DNA from: Gammaproteobacteria bacterium
GTDB lineage: Bacteria > Pseudomonadota > Gammaproteobacteria > DSM-16500
Direction: 5' to 3'
DNA: 5,002 nt
Assembly: GCA_013287025.1 (NCBI GenBank)
Contig: JABDEN010000046.1
Span: 1-5,002 of the forward strand
Shown: positions 1-4,748 of the stretch, one piece after another
How positions within the stretch are numbered: the first letter of the stretch is position 1
Layout: each line of letters opens with the position of its first letter
Translations under genes and position numbers: made by a program
The notes under the pieces: generated by a model
What the model was told of the DNA's origin: nothing
Databases searched by the model: none
The model's input: the letters and a program-made list of their open reading frames with translations, nothing else

Positions 1-1569
1 CTTTATGCTGCAATAGAACATAATCAAGTGGAAGCTGCTAAATTATTGTTGTTTTCTGGTGCAAAAAGTGATTATAGACATAACGCTTTAGTGTTAGCAA
101 TTACTCGTAATTATATTGAAATGGTGAATTTATTATTAATTCATGGCGCTGCAACGTTGAATCCATATTCAACGATGGAAATGCAGCGTATCATTAGCGC
201 CGTGCGATCGGCTGCAATGGGAAAATGTCTTTTAGCAAACGGATTATTTCCTCGAAGGTTGAACTCACAAGTTTATTATATACAGCATTATGTGAGTAAT
301 TTTTTTGAAGCGGCAATGCAAGGTATTTATCCTTCTTCCATTCAAAAAACTATCATTCAATATGCATTACCTGATGTAACCGATCCACAATTTGATTTTA
401 CGTCAGTGATTAAGTTTATAGAAGCATATTATTTATATCTTTTTAAACCGTTCTCAGATTTTAAAAATAAAAATGATAAAGCAATAATCCAAAGTATTTT
501 TAATGAAGTGGATTATACGTTGCCTCCGCAAAGATTAAAGCAGCAATTACAGATTAATTTAAGCAAATTAATTGCTATTCCTTCTGCGATTAATAACGCC
601 GTGCAAACTGTTTTATTGCAATTAGGTGAGGGTGCAGAAAAACCAACTTATCCTCAAACTACTAACCTTGAGAGCAAATTTGAAGTCATCGAGAGAGGTC
701 ATAATACTGAGAATATTGTAGAATATTGTTTGCATCGTTACGATGCGCTAACGCTCAAAAAAAATTTGAAAACTTGCACGTACGTTGACACGGATTGGAT
801 CGTTCGAGCGTTAAAAATTGAAATAGAAAGAGCTCGCAATGGCCTGCAGGATGAAGAGCCCATTTCCGATATACTTTTGAAAAAAAAATTCGGCGCAATT
901 AACTTAGCGGTTAATTTGCGGGCGAAAGATAAGGCATTGCACGAATCCATTGTAAAAAATGAAGTTAATAAAGTGAAATCTTTGATTCATGAAGGCGCGT
1001 CATTAAATGAAAGTATTTTTTATCAATATGGCACAACCCCGGTACATCTTGCGATAGCCAATGATCATTTATCATTGTTGCAATTTTTTATTTCAGAAAA
1101 TGCAAATCTTAACGTGAAAGATAAAAATAATAGAACCCCGCTCGAATTAGCTTATCAAAAAAATCATGCTGAATTTATTTTATTACTGATTCAAAATGGT
1201 GCCTATCAGTCGCAATTCAAATCGTTGCACCCCATGTTTTTAGCGCATTATGTCAGAGAATTTTTTCATTTTATTTTGATGGATATCATGCCAAAAAATA
1301 TGCCGCTCGCATTGATTGATGCAATGTTGCAATACATTTTAGATGAAAATGATTTTGAAAATGTGACGGATTTCATCAGTCAAGTGAAGCAGTTTTATCG
1401 AAAAGAATTTAAAAATGATGGGATGACGGTTGATACCGTTTTACCGCCGAGGGCGGGTTTGACCCTCTTTGAAAAAGAGGGTCGACGGGCGAAGCCCGGC
1501 GGGGAGATTTGTCATCGTCTAATAAATCCCCCCGTCATGCCCAAAGCGCATGCCGGCCCCCTTTGTTAA
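1..1569 (+). CDS. Ankyrin-repeat protein, 5'-partial, with C-terminus encoded by a palindromic element
   Basis: The reading frame is open from base 1 (first residues LYAAIEHNQVEAAKLLLFSG), so the true start lies upstream; 522 residues are visible. Two ankyrin repeats occupy about residues 1-57, with the typical A-x-x-x-x-x-x-E-x-x-x-L-L-L-x-x-G-A pattern. Two to three more lie at about 310-405, including TPVHLAIAN and RTPLELAYQKNH. Each ankyrin block is followed by a similar non-ankyrin, probably helical module (about 92-149 and 412-471) sharing HYV-x2-FF, a later Pro, DF-x2-V-x2-FI and an aromatic/basic end. No signal peptide or membrane segment is visible. The last ~43 residues (from about 480) are Pro/Gly/Arg-rich and encoded entirely by the repeat element at 1439-1583, which also supplies the stop; the native C-terminus has probably been lost. 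Ankyrin repeats mediate protein-protein contacts, and in intracellular bacteria such proteins are often secreted effectors. That role is inferred, not shown. Confidence 0.85.
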   Translation, partial: LYAAIEHNQVEAAKLLLFSGAKSDYRHNALVLAITRNYIEMVNLLLIHGAATLNPYSTMEMQRIISAVRSAAMGKCLLANGLFPRRLNSQVYYIQHYVSNFFEAAMQGIYPSSIQKTIIQYALPDVTDPQFDFTSVIKFIEAYYLYLFKPFSDFKNKNDKAIIQSIFNEVDYTLPPQRLKQQLQINLSKLIAIPSAINNAVQTVLLQLGEGAEKPTYPQTTNLESKFEVIERGHNTENIVEYCLHRYDALTLKKNLKTCTYVDTDWIVRALKIEIERARNGLQDEEPISDILLKKKFGAINLAVNLRAKDKALHESIVKNEVNKVKSLIHEGASLNESIFYQYGTTPVHLAIANDHLSLLQFFISENANLNVKDKNNRTPLELAYQKNHAEFILLLIQNGAYQSQFKSLHPMFLAHYVREFFHFILMDIMPKNMPLALIDAMLQYILDENDFENVTDFISQVKQFYRKEFKNDGMTVDTVLPPRAGLTLFEKEGRRAKPGGEICHRLINPPVMPKAHAGPLC

Positions 1570-1583
1570 AGGGGGCGGTAAAA
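1439..1583. repeat. 145-bp palindromic (MITE/RPE-like) element inserted in the ankyrin gene
   Basis: The element is bounded by perfect 10-bp terminal inverted repeats, TTTTACCGCC (1439-1448) and GGCGGTAAAA (1574-1583). It is markedly GC-richer than its surroundings. It contains a string of stem-loops: GACCCTCTTT-GAA-AAAGAGGGTC (1461-1483, perfect); CGGGC-GAA-GCCCG (1486-1498); a 13-bp stem with one wobble and one mismatch (1498-1510 with 1524-1536); CATGC/GCATG (1536-1540, 1548-1552); and GCCCCCTTT-GTT-AAAGGGGGC (1556-1576, perfect). CCGCCG at 1444-1449 also pairs with CGGCGG at 1497-1502. No convincing target-site duplication is visible and there is no transposase, so it would be non-autonomous. 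It is translated in frame at the end of the ankyrin protein. The boundaries are inferred from the inverted repeats only. Confidence 0.7.
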
Positions 1584-1623
1584 AAGGAAATGCTCGTCAT
1601 ATGCGGGATAGATTTTAAGATAT

Positions 1624-1740
1624 GCGCACGGCTGTGCGGCAGATTCGAACCAAAATGGACGCAAAAAAACGGAGCATACACGTTAGTATGTGAGTATTTT
1701 TTGGGGTCATTTTGGTTCGAAGGTGCCAGCAGACGTGTGC
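1624..1740. repeat. Second long imperfect palindrome (~117 bp) in the convergent intergenic region
   Basis: This is a near-complete foldback. A perfect 14-bp inner pair, TTCGAACCAAAATG (1644-1657) with CATTTTGGTTCGAA (1708-1721), continues inward to 1660/1706 with one bulged G. It continues outward through 1638-1641/1724-1727 and 1624-1635/1729-1740 with a few mismatches and wobbles. The centre has an A-run/T-run pair and a small CATAC/GTATG hairpin (1675-1690). Weak similarity of the arms may extend outward to about 1613 and 1750. It is unrelated in sequence to the element at 1439-1583. It lies between the ankyrin stop and the OsmB-like terminator, so it could form a large RNA hairpin in transcripts from either side. 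No protein-coding role is supported. Confidence 0.7.
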
Positions 1741-1765
1741 CTTTAAAAGTATAATGAATTTATAT

Positions 1766-1801
1766 AAAAATAGGGCAGCAAAACAAAAACTATGCTGCCC
1801 T
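1766..1801 (-). terminator. Rho-independent terminator of the OsmB-like gene
   Basis: Read on the minus strand, a 9-bp stem AGGGCAGCA...TGCTGCCCT (1793-1801 with 1772-1780) encloses a 12-nt loop and is followed by a T-rich tract (TATTTTTATAT). It begins 20 nt past the stop codon at 1821. The plus-strand side has no comparable U-run after the stem, so it should work mainly for the minus-strand gene. Confidence 0.8.
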
Positions 1802-1820
1802 TAAAACTGTGTTGTTATAA

Positions 1821-2027
1821 TTATCTGGTGACTTCGTATCCTACTAAACCACCGACACCTGCGCCGACGATCGTGCCTGCTGCACTGCCACCTGTTAAGG
1901 CGCTACCAGCGATACCACCGAGGACTGCACCCCCACCGATACCCAATGCTTGATTTTCACCTGTGGTACAACCAACAGATGTAGCTATAGCAAACATCAC
2001 TAACAAAATGCTAATTAGCCTCTTCAT
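1821..2027 (-). CDS. OsmB-like glycine-zipper lipoprotein
   Basis: This is a 68-residue protein. Residues 1-20 form a lipoprotein signal: MKR, a hydrophobic core (LISILLVMFAIA) and Cys20 in the context TSVGC. The -3 Ser is atypical for a lipobox, so lipidation is likely but not certain. The mature part is a glycine zipper with repeated G-x3-G spacing and one central hydrophobic hairpin, ending GYEVTR. Size and layout (short polar stretch after Cys, then a Gly/Ala-rich segment ending G-[HY]-x-V) resemble the osmotically inducible lipoprotein OsmB of enterobacteria (72 aa), thought to sit in the outer membrane. The start at 2027 is chosen because GGGAGGA lies 5 nt upstream and the signal peptide begins there. 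An in-frame ATG at 2060 would add an 11-residue polar extension with no clear ribosome-binding site. The function is inferred from architecture; other glycine-zipper lipoproteins are possible. Confidence 0.8.
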   Translation of the reverse strand: MKRLISILLVMFAIATSVGCTTGENQALGIGGGAVLGGIAGSALTGGSAAGTIVGAGVGGLVGYEVTR

Positions 2028-2031
2028 AACA

Positions 2032-2038
2032 TCCTCCC
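2032..2038 (-). promoter_or_regulatory. Strong Shine-Dalgarno fixing the OsmB-like start
   Basis: The minus-strand sequence GGGAGGA ends 4 nt before the ATG at 2025-2027 (5 nt from the GGAGG core). It is a near-perfect anti-16S match and selects this ATG over the upstream in-frame ATG at 2060. Confidence 0.8.
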
Positions 2039-2091
2039 TTGTTTTATTTTGCTTCATCATGATTTCATCTTAACATATCTAAAAATGGGCA

Positions 2092-2120
2092 ATTCTAAAG
2101 AAACTGTAACTCATTGAATC
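2092..2120 (-). promoter_or_regulatory. Possible promoter for the OsmB-like gene
   Basis: The 115-bp gap between rlmJ and the OsmB-like start contains TAGAAT (minus strand, 2092-2097), a 5/6 match to a sigma-70 -10 box. With a 17-bp spacer the hexamer upstream is GATTCA (2115-2120), a poor -35. The weak -35 could suit an alternative sigma factor, as for osmB in enterobacteria, but this is speculative. No terminator is visible after rlmJ, so read-through from the upstream unit is an alternative. Confidence 0.25.
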
Positions 2121-2142
2121 TATGAAGGGATAAAAAATTACT

Positions 2143-3000
2143 TTATTTTCCAGTGGTTAGCATTTGTACACGAAATTGTCCTTGTTTTTCGATACTTAGT
2201 GCTCTCCAAAGCCAAGGAATCGTTTCTTCACACTGTTTTTTTAATTGAAAAGGGGGGTTAATGATGAGCATCCCTGAGCCATTTAAATGCAATGTGCTAT
2301 TTTCAGGATAAATACTTAACTCTACGATTAACATAGGATATTGAATGTTTTCTTGCAAGTTTCGGTAAAAACGTTCAATGGGAGGACGATCTTTGATGGG
2401 ATACCACACGGCATAGATGCCCGTCGCGAAGCGTTTCAACGCAATGGGTAAAATGCTTGGCATCGTTGCTAATTCATTAGGTCTCTCATATGGAGGGTCG
2501 ATGAACACAAGTCCGCGGCGCTCTTTCGGTGGCAAAAAAGCTTTTAAACCGAGATAGCCATCCATCAAATGCGCGCTGACATTGATATCTTTCGCAAATT
2601 GCGATTTCAGTTTTTGATAGACCGTTGGATGTAATTCAGACAGGATCATTCGATCTTGCGGTCGCAAAAAATGACGCACAATCATGGGTGATCCCGGATA
2701 ATAATGGATAGATGCCATTTGAGATTGGCTTAAACGACTATTAATTCGCTGAACGATATTCACGTATTCTTTAATCAGGGGAGGGGGATTTTTAGAATAT
2801 AATTTGCCAATGCCTAATTTAAATTCTTCATTTTTTTTGGCAGTCGGTGAAAATAAATCGTAAAAACCAAATCCTGCATGCGTATCCACATAACAAAAGC
2901 CATTATCTTTTCGCAATAATGATTTTATTAAAAGCATTAAAACATAATGTCTCAAAACGTCGGAAAAATTTCCGGCATGGAAAGAATGGTTATAATTCAT
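2143..3000 (-). CDS. rlmJ: 23S rRNA (adenine(2030)-N6)-methyltransferase RlmJ
   Basis: This 285-residue protein is close to the length of E. coli RlmJ (280 aa). The family transfers a methyl group from S-adenosylmethionine to N6 of A2030 (E. coli numbering) in domain V of 23S rRNA, in the cytoplasm during ribosome assembly. Visible signatures are the N-terminal family motif NHSFHAGNFSDVLRH (residues 4-18), the SAM-binding loop YVDTHAGFG (37-45), an acidic SELHP strand end (121-125) and the catalytic N6-adenine motif DPPY (168-171) in GLVFIDPPYE. The C-terminal INPPF also fits the family. The ATG lies 1 nt past the murI stop codon, and its Shine-Dalgarno (GGGGA) sits inside the last murI codons, indicating translational coupling. 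It is the last gene of the kdsB-murI-rlmJ unit; no hairpin terminator is evident after it. Confidence 0.95.
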   Translation of the reverse strand: MNYNHSFHAGNFSDVLRHYVLMLLIKSLLRKDNGFCYVDTHAGFGFYDLFSPTAKKNEEFKLGIGKLYSKNPPPLIKEYVNIVQRINSRLSQSQMASIHYYPGSPMIVRHFLRPQDRMILSELHPTVYQKLKSQFAKDINVSAHLMDGYLGLKAFLPPKERRGLVFIDPPYERPNELATMPSILPIALKRFATGIYAVWYPIKDRPPIERFYRNLQENIQYPMLIVELSIYPENSTLHLNGSGMLIINPPFQLKKQCEETIPWLWRALSIEKQGQFRVQMLTTGK

Positions 3001-3001
3001 G

Positions 3002-3805
3002 TTATCCCCACAACGGGTAATGTTTTAATGTAATATTTTCTGAAAAGAATATTTTAGTACTGGCAGCAAATGAATCCGTGTAGTCGGAAACATAAAAACT
3101 TTTTTGCCCTGTACCATTTATATTTAATAATTTTGCATTTTCTAAACCAGCTTTGACAGCTAGCGCAACGATGTGGGAAGGATCAATAATTTCTACTTGA
3201 TGACCAAAATGCGCCGCAATTTTTTCTTTTACCACGGGATAATGTGTGCATGCCAACACTAAACTTTCTAAGTTTTGTAATGTCGGATGTGATAAGTATT
3301 CTTTTAATAAACCGTCGATCACATTGGTATTGCCAAATTCTTCAATGGCTGAAGCGAGTAAATTGGTTGCAAGTGAAGTGAGTTGAATGTTGCATTTTAA
3401 CTTGGCAAATTTATTGTGATAAACATTAGAATTTACCGTTTGGCGTGTGCCGATTAACCCAAGACGTTTATTGGAATGCGAGTGACAAAGGTATGCAACC
3501 AAAGGGTCAATCACATTCATGACGATTGCTTTATCGCCAACATATTCTTGTACCAGATCGAATGCGGCGGCAGATGCGGAGCTACAAGCAATCAGGATTA
3601 ATTTGCACTGTTGTTCAAGAAGCATATTCGCAATTTTGACGGAATACGCTTGGATTGTCGTTGCAGATTTATCGCCATAGGGTAAGTGCGCCGTGTCACC
3701 AAAATAAATAATATTTTCATTGGGTAGTTGATTCACAATGGCTTGTGTGACCGTTAAGCCACCAATTCCACTATCAAAAATTCCAATCGGTTTTTCTTTA
3801 TCCAT
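3002..3805 (-). CDS. murI: Glutamate racemase MurI
   Basis: This 267-residue protein has the usual length for the family. MurI interconverts L- and D-glutamate without a cofactor, supplying D-Glu for peptidoglycan precursor synthesis in the cytoplasm. It shows the racemase signatures GIFDSGIGGLTV (8-19), YFGDTAHLPYGDKS (34-47), the first catalytic-cysteine block IACSSASA (Cys74), LIGTRQTVNSNVY (117-129) and the second block ACTHYP (Cys186, His188). Two sites are divergent: the first cysteine is followed by Ser-Ser instead of the usual Asn-Thr, and the region usually resembling ACPLxVPLxE reads LATNLLASAIEEF (145-157). Both catalytic cysteines are intact, so activity is expected. The ATG directly abuts the kdsB stop codon with only a weak GAG upstream, so its translation probably depends on coupling to kdsB; rlmJ follows 1 nt later. 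Confidence 0.95.
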   Translation of the reverse strand: MDKEKPIGIFDSGIGGLTVTQAIVNQLPNENIIYFGDTAHLPYGDKSATTIQAYSVKIANMLLEQQCKLILIACSSASAAAFDLVQEYVGDKAIVMNVIDPLVAYLCHSHSNKRLGLIGTRQTVNSNVYHNKFAKLKCNIQLTSLATNLLASAIEEFGNTNVIDGLLKEYLSHPTLQNLESLVLACTHYPVVKEKIAAHFGHQVEIIDPSHIVALAVKAGLENAKLLNINGTGQKSFYVSDYTDSFAASTKIFFSENITLKHYPLWG

Positions 3806-4531
3806 TTAAATCTCGTTCGCAAAGGCAAGAGCACGAGTATATTCTTCTGGCGTATTAATTTCGAGAGTTTTTCTTTCCGTTAAACAAACTCGAATTTTAT
3901 AGCCATGTTCGAGTGCGCGTAGTTGTTCTAAACTCTCAGTTTTTTCGAGGGGAGTTTGGCTCAAGTTGCGATAGTGTAATAAAAATTCGCGACGATAAGC
4001 GTAAAGTCCAATATGCTGATAAACGGGTGCCGATTGTTCCGTTCGAAAATAAGGAATAGGGGCGCGTGAAAAATAAATCGCATTGCGATGAATGTCGGTA
4101 ATGACTTTGACGGAGCCTGGTTCTGCATGATGTTCACGATTGAGTGGGTAAGCAAGGGTTGTCATGTCAGGCATTTCGCCATCTAAATAAGGCTGGACCA
4201 ATTGCTTTAACATAGCGGGCTGCACAAAAGGCTCATCACCTTGTAAATTAATGATGACGTCCATCTCGGGAAATTGTTCCGATACGACCGCACAACGATC
4301 GGATCCGGTTGGCAAATCGGGGTCTGTCATGATGAATTTGCCACCAATTTCTCGAATGACATCGGCAATTTCATCGCTGTCCGTTGCAACGACGACATTT
4401 GTTAAAAAAGAGGCATTGGCAGCATTCTCATATACCCATTGAATCATGGGCTTACCGCGAATTGGCAATAATGCTTTTCGAGGTAATCGAGTGGACTGAA
4501 TTCGGCTAGGAATGACGCACAAGATGCGCAT
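3806..4531 (-). CDS. kdsB: 3-deoxy-manno-octulosonate cytidylyltransferase KdsB (CMP-Kdo synthetase)
   Basis: The enzyme activates Kdo with CTP to give CMP-Kdo, the donor for the LPS inner core on lipid A; it acts in the cytoplasm. The chosen product is 241 residues (E. coli KdsB is 248). Motifs in order are IPSRIQSTRLPRK (7-19), TDSDEI (50-55), TGSDR (75-79), NLQGDEP (95-101, with the metal-binding Asp99), YFSRAPIP (153-160), HIGLYAYR (173-180) and ESLEQLRALE (199-208). The C-terminal motif normally written DTPED reads INTPEEY, with Asn226 in place of a conserved Asp. The start at 4531 is preferred because GGAG lies 6 nt before it and the family alignment begins there. An ATG four codons upstream (4543) has no ribosome-binding site and itself forms part of that Shine-Dalgarno. 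It is the first gene of the unit; its stop codon abuts the murI ATG. Confidence 0.95.
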   Translation of the reverse strand: MRILCVIPSRIQSTRLPRKALLPIRGKPMIQWVYENAANASFLTNVVVATDSDEIADVIREIGGKFIMTDPDLPTGSDRCAVVSEQFPEMDVIINLQGDEPFVQPAMLKQLVQPYLDGEMPDMTTLAYPLNREHHAEPGSVKVITDIHRNAIYFSRAPIPYFRTEQSAPVYQHIGLYAYRREFLLHYRNLSQTPLEKTESLEQLRALEHGYKIRVCLTERKTLEINTPEEYTRALAFANEI

Positions 4532-4537
4532 TTTATG

Positions 4538-4541
4538 CTCC
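4538..4541 (-). promoter_or_regulatory. Shine-Dalgarno that decides the kdsB start
   Basis: On the minus strand the sequence ATGGAGCATAAAATG places GGAG 6 nt before the second ATG (4529-4531). The first ATG (4541-4543) has no purine-rich tract upstream and supplies the first G of the GGAG, so initiation at both is unlikely. Confidence 0.6.
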
Positions 4542-4560
4542 ATAAATACGATTGATGCGT

Positions 4561-4589
4561 ATTTTAACCGAATTTATTTTGGAATACTA
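4561..4589 (-). promoter_or_regulatory. Candidate promoter of the kdsB-murI-rlmJ unit
   Basis: On the minus strand TAAAAT (4561-4566) matches 5/6 of the sigma-70 -10 consensus. A 17-bp spacer leads to a weak -35, TAGTAT (4584-4589). Transcription would begin near 4554, leaving a short leader of about 20 nt before the ATG at 4531, consistent with the later start. This was judged by eye only. Confidence 0.35.
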
Positions 4590-4682
4590 CGCAAGATGGG
4601 TTGTTTGCAATCCAAAAGTCACCTTACAACATGATCTTAGGCGAAAAAGGTGAAAAATATTGCATAAAAATAACACGTAGAC

Positions 4683-4722
4683 TGTACTTTTTATTGTAAA
4701 TTTTGTATTATATGCATAAATT
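4683..4722 (+). promoter_or_regulatory. Candidate promoter region of the zinc-finger gene
   Basis: This is a very AT-rich stretch with two overlapping possibilities. One is TTGTAA (4694-4699, 4/6 to the -35) with TAAATT (4717-4722, 4/6 to the -10) at 17-bp spacing. The other is TATTAT (4706-4711, 5/6 to the -10) with a poor -35 near 4683. Either would give a short leader before the ATG at 4749. An 8-bp direct repeat ATTGTAAA (4693-4700 and 4720-4727) overlaps this region. The exact promoter cannot be fixed by eye. Confidence 0.3.
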
Positions 4723-4748
4723 GTAAACAAACAGGTCCTAGGTAGATT

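Noticed and set aside
738..950. Minus-strand open frame opposite the ankyrin gene
   Set aside because: It is fully antisense to well-supported ankyrin coding sequence, with no recognisable domain or start signal.
1556..1576. Perfect GC-rich hairpin as a terminator for the ankyrin gene
   Set aside because: The stem is strong but no U-tract follows it on either strand, and it is an integral part of the repeat element that also overlaps the stop codon.
1509..1754. Plus-strand open frame of 81 codons across the intergenic region
   Set aside because: It starts inside the first palindromic element, overlaps the ankyrin 3' end in another frame and then runs through the second foldback. It has no ribosome-binding site, so its codons are those of the repeats rather than of a gene.
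3961..4155. Minus-strand open frame within kdsB
   Set aside because: It lies wholly inside kdsB in another frame; kdsB motifs are continuous across it.
4251..4442. Plus-strand open frame within kdsB
   Set aside because: It is antisense to conserved kdsB motifs (QGDEP, TGSDR, TDSDEI) and is a shadow of them.
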